Source of the DNA: Phycomyces blakesleeanus NRRL 1555(-)
Taxonomy: Eukaryota; Mucoromycota; Mucoromycetes; Mucorales; Phycomycetaceae
Direction: 5' to 3'
DNA: 64,000 bases
NCBI RefSeq assembly: GCF_001638985.1
Contig: NW_017265137.1
Span: 97,583 to 161,582, forward strand
In this document: positions 41,884 through 53,816 of the stretch, in pieces
Numbering within the stretch: the first letter of the stretch is position 1
Layout: each line of letters starts with the position of its first letter
Program-made: the position numbers and the translations under genes
Notes under the pieces: model-generated
What the model was told of the DNA's origin: nothing
Seen by the model: only the letters and a program-made list of their open reading frames with translations
Databases searched by the model: none

Positions 41884-43513
41884 CATTATTATTCAAAAAA
41901 AAAAATTTTAAAAAAAAGTTCTTAAAAACACACAAATTTACCTTGTCTGGTTTCTTTTTCTACTAAATTTTCTGCTGCCTCTGGTACACTTGTCAGCTTA
42001 TTCGAGAGTTTGGATGTTGTCTCATTAGGCAAAGCAGGAACAGGAGGTGCATCCAATCCACGCTTGACGTTATATTCGTTTCCGCCGGTACGAAACATCG
42101 ATGCCCTTCTGACCGAAGAACGGCGTGCAAGGTTTTCTTGGCGTTTCAGGGCAGCTAAGGCGTCTGCAGTATTGGGATCAGACTCGTCAAATCCTTGTGG
42201 TACAGAAGAAGGTTGCTGTTTTTTTTGCTGTGGCTGTAATGAAATTTCAATTGTTGGCTGTGGTGGTGGTGGTGGAGGAGGAGGTGGAGGAGGAGAAGGA
42301 GCAATGGATGAAGCACCATCATGATATCCAGAATTATTATTATTATTATTATTATTATTGTTGTTGTTGTTGTTGGCCATGCTCACAACGCTGGCTATAG
42401 TTTGAGGAAAACGTGTAGAGTGTGAACGAGAGGATGATGTGGACTGTGAAGGTGAGGGGATACGTCCAATGGCAGTAGATGGAGTTGGGACAGGAGGAGA
42501 GTATGATCTGGTAACGCTACCGCTTCTTTGAGGATACCCACCACCACCCATACCCATACTCATACCCATACCAATACCCCCACTGCTACTGCTACTATTA
42601 CTTCCATTTCCACCAGGATAACGTATTCTAGATTCGGTGGATACTGAAGGGCGAGGCATGCCTTGGTAAGGATCGTATTCGGATGGTGTCAAACGACCCG
42701 AAGGCATTGGCGGAGGAGACGTTGCTCCGTTATTATAAGCCCGTTGATGACTTGCATTTCTAGCCAAAACTGCTTGGGGAACAGTGCTGTGCCACGAGTC
42801 TGTGCGGTGTTGCTGGTCTCTTGAAAATGCTGCGTGGTCTCTCTCTCGAAGTTGCTGCTGCTTTCCTTTTAAGCCATGTAACAAATGCACAATCACGTCA
42901 CGAATACGAGGCAGGTGCTGATCCAAGGTAACAATCGATTGTTCCTGTTCCATAGCTCCAGATACGCATTCTCTTAGTTGTTTTGGTATCCACCCTAAAT
43001 CACTTTATATGGATACAGATATGTTAGAATACAGAGTATTAGTATTTTTTGATTAAAATAATAAAAATTATCATCATCATCCTAGATAGATATATATTGG
43101 TCAGCAAAATTACCCCATCGACACATTAGCTTCTTCAAATACTCTTGAAACAGAATAAAACTGGATTTCTAGAGTTTCGTGAATCTCAAGGATCTCGTTG
43201 GTAGACATATTCATCTGAGACCATTGTGTCAAGGCTTCCAATAGTGCCTTTGTAGTGCGTAGTAACTTTGTGACGACTTGCTCAATCTCAGCAGACTAAG
43301 TAAATGTGATTACAATAGACATTGATTAGATGAAAAAGAAAAAGAAGATAAATAAATAAATAAACGATAAAATAAAATAAGGAGGTGAGAGGGGTTTCTG
43401 AATAGGATGGATCCCATTACCATTGCCCTGACTGCATTACTGTTTGGTCGATTCAGTTCTTGACGTCGTGGTGTTGGCGATGGTGGGTAAGGTGCTTCAT
43501 GGTTGTAATCCAT
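40255..43513 (-). CDS. BUD6: Actin-interacting polarity protein BUD6/AIP3
   Basis: Five minus-strand exons: 43513-43421, 43295-43114, 43002-41942, 41837-41610 and 41522-40255, giving 943 aa (yeast Bud6 is 788). Bud6 binds actin and the formin Bni1 and promotes actin cable nucleation at sites of polarised growth, which fits hyphal tips. The N-terminal block (about 32-125) has helical IEQVVTKLLRTTKALLEALTQW and LPRIRDVIVHLLHGLKGKQ. The middle is low complexity, with runs of Asn and Pro (42239-42375). The AIP3 core follows: LTLYLQISKDVKKIHYTGEI, VPALRMLFIEKF, FPSIYIREPGVHVFYELEDL and VLSLNL, then a long coiled coil to the end. The exon 3 acceptor was chosen as TATAAAG (just before 43002) because it restores GDLGWIPKQLREC; a later AG would also keep frame but lose this block. 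Confidence 0.93.
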
Positions 43514-44856
43514 AATTCTTCTTTTCTTATTTTTTTATTTATTTATATATATATATATCTTTCTTTCTTTCTTTCTTTTAAGAAAAATTTATATGTATGT
43601 GTGGTATAATGGGAAAAAAATTAAGGAAAAATTCAATAAAGAAGTACAGGAAACAGAAGAAACAGAAGAAGAAAAATATATATTAAAAAAAAATACAAAG
43701 AGAGAGAAAGCAAAGTTTGGCTGGGCAAACAGGAAACCAGTAACCTGGGCGGAGTTTTTGCTTAGTTTGGTGGGCCCATTTCTCGGTTGAACCTTCAAAC
43801 CCCCCCACCCTCTCTCTGTCTCTATATGTCTTTGTTAGTCTTTCTTTCCTACTCCTAATTTGTTCTACACGTGACAGGGATAACGCGGCTTAGTGTTGGA
43901 TATATGAATATGTATATTTGTACTCACAACAACAACAAAAAAAGGGTTCACCATCACACAAATTATGTACAATTTTTCTTGTAATAATAAAAGATAATTG
44001 CCTAGAGTTAATATTCTAGACAAAAAAAAAAGGTTCAAAGTACTCTTTTGATGCTTAAATGACAATGTAAATCAAGCTTGAATTGATACGAGAAATACTC
44101 ATTCTAGATATCAACTTGTTTGACTGATTGATTAATTGTTTAATATCACAATGCAGATACAAACTTATAAACATATGTCGGTATACAAAATGTAGAAAAT
44201 GTACATTTGCATATTCATTTCATTTAATAATAAGAAATCCGAGGAGTTGAATAAGTGAATAACACTAAACAAGTTATTACCAACATATATAAAATATATA
44301 TATAAAAAAAGAAGAAGCGTAAAAGAAAAGGGGTCTCTTGAGACCTTTGTTGATCAATACCAGGGTCCAGAAGAGGCCAAAGAAAGAAAAAAAAAACTTG
44401 ATTGCAAGACAAATAACCTTTTTTCTTTCTTTCTTGAATTAAACAAGTAAAATGACTACTAATTTTTATATACAATTTTTTTTGATAGTTGTTGGCATGG
44501 AGACGCAAAATCTTGAAAAAAAAATGTAATACAATTATATAGCTTATCTAATTATATGCACAAATATAGGGAAATCCTTTTGAGAATAATTTCTAATGTT
44601 CATTTTGACTTTGATTACAATATGTATATGTATATAAATATAAATAAACGAAAAAAGAAAGAAATAGAAGCCGGCCAGCAGCAATTACTTCAATTTCACT
44701 TTTCTTGATTATTTCTTTATTCGATTTATAGAATATTCTCTTATTGAAGGAGTAGGAGAAGAAGGAGAAGAAGAATAATAAAGAGAAAGAAAGATAGTAA
44801 TAGTAATAGTAATAGTAGTAATTATAATATAACTTGGGAGAGTTTAAAGGAAGGAA
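43514..44856. other. Spacer between the zinc-finger gene and BUD6
   Basis: BUD6 promoter side and 3' flank of the zinc-finger gene. It is AT-rich with CTTT repeats (43560-43579) and GAA/AGT runs near 44755-44820. No gene is supported. Confidence 0.6.
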
Positions 44857-46457
44857 TTAGACTGACATTGATAAGGAAGAAGAAGAAACAGGAGAAGAAG
44901 AGGAAATCTTTGTGTGGCCTTGAACCCGTTCATGCCGACGAAGAGCATCCATGCGAGTGAACTTCTTGCCACAGTAATGACAGCGACACAAGGGTCGGTT
45001 CTTCAGGTGAATTGTCTGGTGGCGTGAAAGATCATAAGAGCGCCGAAAGGTTTGTCCACACACCCTACCAGACACACCCATCGGATGTTCACACACAAAC
45101 TGTCCCGGACTTGCATATCTCAAATTGTGGCGAGGTAATGTCAGCTGTTGAGACGAAATTGGCGGAGGTGTGGTAGGGACTAGTGCCACTGATAATGGTG
45201 GAGACGTGGACATGGATGTGGACGTGGATGTGGATCTAGATGATTGAGAGATTTGTTTATTCTGTTGGTGCTGGTGCTGGTGGTGATGCTGATGCTGGTG
45301 AAAGTTGTATATTGCTGGTGGAGGAAGGATGGGTGCCAAGTGAGAATAGGTTGGATCGACAGCGGAGGTCAAAGATGAGATTGCAGGTAGAGTTATTGTT
45401 CGAGAATAGTCTGGCGAAGAAGGTGCTGTCAACGGCTTTTGGGGATCAAGAGGATGGAACGAAGAAGAGAGGCGCCTGGTCTGTGGGGGAAAAGAAAGGT
45501 CAGGAAGGGTACGCCTGAAGAGGATAGGATCAGCAGACTGCACTCTCTTCTTTCTCGTTCCTCCAGACTCCTCAATGCTCACCCCAGAATCCTTACGGTC
45601 AGCATTGGCTCCATTGAAAGAATCACAAGAAGGGTCCCAGCGCAAGACAGTAGGTTTTATGATCGGGACTTGTTCGGGCTGTCGATCCAGAGCATTGACT
45701 GTAAAATAGATTCGGTAAATTGAAGAAACAAAGAAACATGGACACAAAGACACAAAGAAAGAAAGGATTATATATATATATATATACATATATAAAGAAA
45801 AAGAAAAGAAAGGGCGTCGAGGAACAAACATACATGCATTTGACCTACAGATGTACCGAGACTGGCCAGGTTCATTTCGATGCAAGGTAACCTCAAGCCG
45901 AGACTGGTTTGAGAGTAATTTCAATGCGTTCTGGAAAGTAGAATTGTTATGCAATTTGCTGTAGTGACCTTGGTCATTCTTGAGAGTGAGTGAATAATTT
46001 TCCAAGGACGTCTAGTGTAAATCAAATGTATATCAAATATATTAAGATATGAGATACAATAGAAATGAATTGGGTCATGATGATTTGATTTGGATTAGCC
46101 CTTCAAGAATAGAAGCAAAACAACCCTCAACTCCTTACCTCGTTTATGACAGCCTTTATTTTATCTGTCAGTTCAGAAAATGACGGGTACTTGTTTTGGT
46201 AGGCATACAAGTGGACACGGAAACCAGTAGTTAATTCAGGTACATTGACTCTGATGTTTTGGAACAGAAATAGAGAGCGATTACCATTGTTTGGTGAATA
46301 TTATATATATACATAAAATAAGAAAAGAAAAAGGTGAATTCCCAACAACAAACACAGTAGCCAGTAACACCCACAGTAACAACGATAATATAAGAAGAAA
46401 AAGAAAATTCCCCTTCTTTAGTGTGGTTTACCTGAATCGATAAATTGTCTTGGGCAT
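44857..46457 (-). CDS. PB1-like plus C2H2 zinc-finger protein
   Basis: Four minus-strand exons: 46457-46432, 46250-46139, 46011-45834 and 45698-44857, giving 385 aa. The first exon is only 26 nt (MPKTIYRF plus two bases). Residues 1-90 look like a PB1 fold: a basic start, FRVHLYAYQNKYPSFSELTD, then NYSLTLKNDQGHYSKLHN, STFQNALKLL and SRLEVTL, in the strand-helix order of PB1. The middle is Ser/Pro-rich with a His/Gln run. Near the C-terminus are two zinc fingers: an unusual CX10CX12HX3H (CEHPMGVSGRVC to HQTIH) and a CX2CX12HX5H (CHYC to HERVQGH). It is probably a DNA-binding regulator; its target is unknown. The PB1 assignment rests on pattern, not on a search. Confidence 0.82.
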
Positions 46458-46517
46458 CTTTATCGTCAAGAATTGGATCAAGGAAGTATGAAATATAAGC
46501 AATATAAGCAGTATATA

Positions 46518-46549
<32 letters not shown>

Positions 46550-49500
46550 CGTATGTATGTATGTACACCCACACCCACCCACACTGATTTCTTTATTTAT
46601 TTATTTATTTATTTTTTTTGGTTATATATTTAAATGGTTAAAATGGCTAAATATACATATACAAGTGTAAATATAATTATTTTACACACATAAATGTATA
46701 TAATTGGCTATATAAATATATAAAGGTATATATATGCGTTCGTGTGTGCGTAGGTAATTTATTTAAAGAAAGGTAAGTAAAAAAAAAGACTACCAAACAA
46801 ACAAAAAGGAAAAAGGCTAGTGGTTTATCAGCTCAATTTATAAGTTTTTTTTTTTTTAAAAAAAAATGTTATATTTATATAAATTATTATAATGTATATA
46901 AAAATGTATAAATTTACATCGATTGTCTGGTTGGAGGTATATATGTGTCTAATGTCTATAGATAGTTAAATGGATATATGTCTAAAATCATATTTCAAAA
47001 ATCTTCTTGTCAATACACATAACCAAAAGCGTAAATAAAATATATAGAATATAAAGTGAAGCCTTTTTGTAATATACATTATGGGGTAGTGTGGCTCCGT
47101 TTCAAAAAAGACTATCTTCCATGATTCCTCCCCCCCCCAAGAGATCAAAATACATATACAAAGAGCTCCTCTTCTTGACCTCATCCGCCTATTTATTCAT
47201 TTATACTCCTTTTATAAGTGTGCATTTCTTGCATGTGGCAACACCACTCGTTTACTCCAAAATTAGCTTCTCCTCCTTTATATATTCTTTAACTAAAACT
47301 AGACTTTATACATATAGATATATCAAAATAATAATAATAATAATAATACTACTACTACAGAAGAAGAAGAAGAAGAAGAAGAAGAAAGAAAAATACATAG
47401 GAGACATTGAATATATACCTTAATTAGAAAATTAACAAAAAAGAACAGATAGGCAAATAAATAAATAAAGAAAGAAGCATACAAAGTAGTAGTACTAATG
47501 ATAATGATAATGATAATGATAATGATAATGCTAATAACAATTAAAATTACAAGATAGAACCTTGGTATCCAAGACCTTTTCTTTTTCTTTTTCTTTTTTG
47601 TTTTAATAAATATAATTCTCCTATTTCCTCTTGCTTTATACTGTGGACTCTCCAAAGTTTAATTCAATCTTAAGATAAAGCCATTAATAGCTAAATTTGC
47701 TCTAATCAACATAGTCGTTACAGCAACAGTAGTGATAGTAATAGTAGTAATAGCAGCAGAAGCGGTAATTATAATGTATGTATAAAAAAAAACAAGATAA
47801 AAAGAATGATGTCAATATACCATTTGGTGAAGATGACATGCATTTAAAGATAGACTGAAGATTTTTCTTCCCTCATGTTAGATGACGAGAAAAAGTAAAT
47901 AAAAGGGAATAGTATAGTATATATATATGTAAAGATGTACAGCCCGTTATATTTGCCTGACAAGGACCCTTAATTTCCCTTTCTATATTTCTCCTCCAGA
48001 ATAACAAGAAGAAGAAAAGACTAATAATAATAACAATGACAATGACAATGGCAATAGTAGTAGTATTATATAATTCATCTCTTTATAAGACAGAACAAGA
48101 CCATAATTACCTTATGACTATGATGTTTATGATCGATATACAAAATATACACAATAGTATTTTACCAGAGGGAGTTTGGAGCGGCATATGTGGCCATTAT
48201 AACCATATTGACTTGAATACTTTGTCCGAAAGTTAGTATCGGGATCATGTATGGCATTTAGATTTTATAATAGCCTCATCATTAGACTCACAAACATGTG
48301 GTCCTGTGCTGTACTGTGCTGTACTGTGCTGTACTGTGCTGTGTGTACTTCTTGGGTGGCCATATTTTCTACCAAACCAAATCAAATGAATTCCGATCAA
48401 GTCTACCATTTTGTTCACATTGTCTCAAATGGCAAAACTTATGCCTCTTGAAAATCACATAAAACCCAAGCAGAAAAAAAAAGAGTACTTACATGCACAA
48501 ATGATACGAGAATAAACATTATTCTATACTTGTGCTTTGCACTAATAATTCATATACTATCTATTTCTTTTTCACATTCTTTTTTAATCAAACTCACAAT
48601 ATAAATATTTAATTTCCATACACACATGAGTACGTGGATTTAATTGGACAGACTGCCAAGGAACATAGGTGAAATAAGAAAATAACTAACAGAAAATATA
48701 TAACCTTCTCAAGAGAGAACCATGTTTGATATAAAAATATTAATAAATGTATATATAGACATATATAGAAAAGAGGGAAAATATTTATGTTAGTAATACA
48801 GCAGGGTTAATTTCACCATCAATTGCCTTTATTTTATCTTTTGACAGAGTTAACTTCCTTTTGCCACAAAATATCATAGCTTTTTTTTTTCAAGCGAAAA
48901 TACTGCCCAAAGCAATTATGACGAAAGTCAATAATAAGCCGATTGCATAAATTGCAGACCTGCTTTATTTATAATAATAATAATAAAAAAGGGCAATTAA
49001 CCAGTGACATCAAAATAAGATATTCTTCAATAAGGATAGGTTTTTCAAGGGCAGAAGAAATCTTACCAAGATCAACACCTATTTCAAGCTTGTTATTAAT
49101 AAAGGAGAGATCCAATATGTTATTTGTCATCCTCATGTAAAACAAAAAAAAATTGTATATATATAAAAAAATAACTTTAGAAAGATGCGAAATAAATTCA
49201 ACCTCAAATGTCTCAGACCTCAAAAGAAACCCCCACGAATACTGGGAATATGACAAAGGCAACGATCTGATCCTCTCCTTCAGACATAGAGGGCAAAAAC
49301 CAAGAAGACGGGATATTAGGGTACCATAACCAAAGCACCCAGAAACCCGACAATATAGTGTATCTAATATTAGTAATAATAGTAATAATAGTACTAATAG
49401 AGATTTGAGAAGATATCATACCGTTAGAGGCCAAAGATCAGGAATATCTGACTCATCGTATTAACTTGGTGCATATTCCGAGATCCAGTCTCACCCCAGC

Positions 49501-50415
49501 ACTACCAAGTTACTAAGACAGAACGCCTGGAATCTTGAAGAGATGTCTAGAAGACCCACAGGGGAAAAAATGTATAAAAATAAATAATTACTGGCTCATT
49601 CCAGAAGATGGAGTGTCGCCGAATTGTCAGTTCCAAGAATTTTATATATAGATTACCATATTGGATTGCTATGGAAGGGTGTCTTCCCCAGTTTTTGAGA
49701 ATTAGCTTTTTATACTTCGGTGATTTAATATAAAATGATTGGCCTTCGTTGACTTGAAATTTAGAGCATGCAATTATAGATTCGCAACTTTTTGTTACCT
49801 ATGAGTATTTTATGAAAATAGAATTTTTAGGAACAAAGGGAAATACGAGAGCCACTTTTTTTGCATATTAACAATTATTGTTAACCAAGTATTAAAGACA
49901 TAGTGTTTTCAAAATCCAATTCTCGTAGACTTGTGAAATACCCTCTCAGGACTATAACTTAGTAGCCATCTTAGTTTTGTAATAAACCTCTATCTTCTCC
50001 CCATGATAAAATACTCTTTATTTTTCATTTATGTATCAGAATCCTCGCCCTCTTTTTAGTAGTCATTCAAGGATTCTTTTACTGATTCCACCACTTGAAA
50101 TAGAGATCGAAATTAAATCAAATTATAGAATAGAATATACACATTGAACATTGAACATTTGTTATTTTGTTTTACTTTGTTTTGTATAGAAGAAAAATTA
50201 TCTCTTTTGTTTTCTTCTTTCTTTTTATATATGTTTTCGTTTGACATTAAATACTAAATAGTAATAATAATACCAATTTTTTTTTGTCTTTCTCTCTTTG
50301 TATTTAGTATTTTGTCTTTTGTGGTTTTTGTGTTTTGTCTCTCTTTATCCACTGTTTTTTTTTCTGGTCTTTGGCTCTTCTTCTTTTCTTTTCTTTGACT
50401 CTCTTTATCTATCGT
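46458..50415. other. Four-kilobase gene-poor region with repeats and coding-like scraps
   Basis: Very AT-rich. It contains TA runs (46510-46550), a T13/A9 palindrome (46845-46866), GAA and TAA triplets near 47330-47390, ATG/ATA runs and a CTGTACTGTG repeat near 48310-48345. At about 48970-49600 both strands show short stretches of ordinary amino-acid composition (for example HPSTTKLLRQNAWNLEEMSRRPTGE, plus strand, around 49485-49560) interrupted by stops, probably decayed mobile-element sequence. No intact gene is seen. Confidence 0.5.
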
Positions 50416-52640
50416 TTAATATTCATCACCAGTGGTTGTGATAACATCATCAATCTTCAAAATCATCTTGACCAACTGAGTGGCCAACAAGAACTGCTGG
50501 CGCTTGGAGATCAGAGGATCGTAGACGTGCTGATCTCTCATATCTATACAACAACAACAACATTAATATTGATTTTTTTTAAAAAAAGGTTTCCTATTCT
50601 TCACCTTCCTATTCCTCCACACAATCCATCAATATAAATAACTTACCGTTAGATCCCTTGTAGAGACAATCGACACCCAATCGGGGATTTCCGGTAAGGA
50701 CCTGCTTAGCCTTGACTTCGGCCAAGGTCTCAATAGGAGACAAACCAGAGTTCTCAGCCAAAGCAAGAGGTGTGGCATCAAGAGCATCGGCAAAAGCGCG
50801 CATGGCGTACTGCTCAATTGACGAGATTTCATCAGCAACCTTGGACACGGCCAAAGAGCAAGCAATCTCAGCAGACCCACCACCATATACGACACGGTTG
50901 TCACGGACCAAGTTGCGGACAGCGCAGATGGCATCGTGGAGCGAGCGCTTAGCCTCGTCGATGATCATCTTGTTACCACCACGTACAAACACAGTGACAG
51001 CACGGGTGTTGGCACACTCCTCAATCACCAACATACGATCCTTGGTTGTACCAAAGGTCAGCTCACGCACAATTCCGGCCTTACCGAGCTTCTCAGGGGA
51101 CAGATCCTCGAAGCGGGGCACAATGCGACCGTTTGTTGCAATGGCAATCAATTCGATCTCAGGGCCACCAACCCAGCGGACGGCAGGCAACTTGTTCTGC
51201 AACAACAAGTGGTTGGCTTCGTCATCGAAGCCCCACTGACAGATAACCATGTTGGCACCGGAGTCCTTGACCTGCTTGATCATATCCTCGAACTTCTTGG
51301 TCTCGTAAGCCTGGAGCTTCTCGTACTCTTCAACAGAGGTGATGTCGAGCTTGTGCTTGGTCTTGGGTCTTGGGGGCTCAAAGGGACAGGTCAAGATGGC
51401 AAGTTTGGCATCACGAACCTCACGGGGCATCTGAGGGTGAGACATGTCCTTGTCGATGACAACACCTTGGACCAACAGGGTATCTTGCATCGATCCACCG
51501 ACCTTACCGTCTACCTTGATAAGCTCAAAATCAACATCCTTGCGCTCCAAGTCAGCAACGGCCAAAACAGCGTTGACAGCAATGTCAGCGAACTGTTCAT
51601 GACACTTTGACACACTAAAGTAATAAATAAAAAAACGAAGATGTAAGTTTGTACGTCCACTATTAAATATCTTTCCTTCTCCATTATATGTAAAATAACA
51701 CTTGCATTTTGCTGCCAAGACTGGTCATAGCAGTCTTCTTGAGGTTAGAGACATTGTCCTTGCTGAACTCAATAGTATCGGAAATGGACTCAAGGTGAGA
51801 AACAGCGACATTGCAAGCGCGCTCGAAGCCATCAGCAATACGGATAGGATGAATACCACGATCCAACAACTGTTCGCACTGCTCCAACAGAGACCCAGCC
51901 AACACTAATAAATTTCATGGTGAGTTTTTATGCTTCTTCTTCTTCTTTTTTTTGGATTATTTCTGCTGTTGTATTTTTTGTGAAATGTCAAATCTTGTAT
52001 AATTTATCATGATTACAATAATAAGAATAATAATAAAAATATGTAGAAATCAAGAGAAGAAAAAAAGTTTCTTAAAGAGACTAATAAAAAGAAAAAAGAA
52101 AAATAAAGAAAAATAAAACGTGTCAACATACCAACCACACCAGTGGTACCATCTCCAATCTCATCATCTTGACTCTTGGACAACTGAACCAAAAGTTTAG
52201 CAATCTGATGTTCAACAGCCATCTGATCGAGAATAGTTGCGCCATCGTTGGTGACGGTAATATCGCCATCGGGGGAAATCAAGATCTTGTCAAGACCGCG
52301 GGGACCCAAAGAGGTTTTGATGATGGTGGCTACGGTTTTGGCAGCCAAGATGTGGGACTATTTTGTGTACACGCGTCCATTAGTTCTTCTCTTTCTTCTC
52401 GCTGTTTGTTTGTTTGTTTGTTTGTTTGTTTGGTGCACTCTGAGGATGAGGAAGAGGAGAACGAAAAACGAAACAAAATATATATGATGACATGTCTTTG
52501 TGTCAAAAACTTACGCGAATGGCAGCGATCCCGCTCAATCTAGACTTTGTCTGTCCTTCGCGGACGATGATAAAAGGACGACCATACTCATCGGTAGCAT
52601 AGACTGCTGAATTAGGATCAATATTGCCTGGGTGCGACAT
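50416..52640 (-). CDS. CCT5: T-complex chaperonin subunit epsilon
   Basis: Five minus-strand exons, 52640-52515, 52357-52132, 51904-51706, 51614-50647 and 50543-50416, give 548 aa (human CCT5 is 541). It is one of eight subunits of the cytosolic TRiC/CCT ring that folds actin and tubulin. Visible hallmarks: the ATP-site loop [41 protein letters not shown], the apical domain ([15 protein letters not shown] [11 protein letters not shown]), [13 protein letters not shown] and the C-terminal nucleotide-site helix near [12 protein letters not shown]. The C-terminus [31 protein letters not shown] is epsilon-type. The third intron (51705-51615) begins GCAAGT rather than GT; only this GC donor keeps frame and the conserved LGSKIVSKCH segment. 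The other introns are GT-AG. Confidence 0.97.
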
Positions 52641-53816
52641 TCAAGCCAAATTTTATATAAATTATATATTTATACGTATATAAAAATATAAAGATGAGGT
52701 TATGGTTTGTTTTTTTTACAACAACAAAGTGGAGTAAAAAAAGAGAGAGAAAGGAACGGGACAAGTCGAAATCCAATCAAGTGGAGGGAGGAGAACAGAC
52801 AAGGTGCCAAAACGTCCTTACCACGCGCACGTTTAGATCTCCGTCTTCCGCGTCACAGTAGTGCCATGACGTCCCTTCTTTTTTTTTATATATATTTTTA
52901 TATATATATAAATCTTATTCTTTTTATTTTATCTTATTCTATTGACATTAATATGTCAAAGCATATATACATATATATGTATGTGTGCGTGTGCGTATAG
53001 TAAAGGTCATTAAATGTAATGTACTTTAGCTGGAGTTATGTGAGCAAAATTTAATTTATAGAAAGAATAAATAATTATAGCCGCAAAAATACACGATTTT
53101 TTTTTGGGAACTTTTCTTTAATGCTTAAAAGGAATACAAGAACGATAGCTTTTTTTATTTATTTATTTATTTATTTATTTATTATCATTTGTATATAAAT
53201 ATATTATTTGGTTATTCTAAAATCGAAATCAAAATCCAATTTCTAAATGGCTGAGTGTGTATTCAAAAGTCGGTAAAGGTAAAAGGGTCTGATGCCTTTG
53301 AATGGGGTCAAGTATAGGCTGCCAAAAATAGACAGGTCAAGGTAAGGCAAGTAAAAGGAAGTATTCAGGGTAGACAAAGTACTTAATATGAAACAAATTG
53401 TATGGTCAATAGAGATCAATTATTTTTCAGCAAGCTTAGACTGACAGCGACCTTGAAGAAATAAGAGATCATTGCGGACCACACAATTATATGGGAGTAC
53501 CTGCCGAGATTCCGGCCTATACCTTTCCCAATGAGGAAATATATCTGTCACTTTTAATAAAATCACATTTTTTTCCTTTCATAAATATATTATTCCTATC
53601 AAGGAACAAAAGGATCCATTTAGTTAAAAAAAATACTTTGTTTCTGGAGAATACATTTCCCAATAGGAATGTTCTCAAAGCTACAGAATCATAAACTCAT
53701 ACAAAGAAAAAGTCTTCCCAAAATTATAGTGTTTTAGCACCTCGAAAATATAAGCATCATATTTTTTTAACGAATATACCTTGAGTTGTTCATCGCAAAT
53801 GTCTATAATCTTATCT
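52641..53816. other. CCT5 promoter region and start of the gene-poor end
   Basis: The first 230 bp hold the CCT5 leader and promoter, with a GC-richer patch at 52740-52870. After that the sequence is AT-rich, with a TTTA run at 53151-53182. A plus-strand frame at 53491-53694 (MGVPAEIPAYTFPNEEIYLS) has ordinary composition at its start but no recognised family. Confidence 0.5.

Noticed and set aside
47323..47655. 110-residue minus-strand frame with Ile, Ser and Val runs
   Set aside because: Produced by GAA/TAA/TGA-type triplet repeats.
50712..51610. Long plus-strand open frames across CCT5
   Set aside because: They are antisense shadows of CCT5 exon 4; the minus strand gives the full chaperonin.
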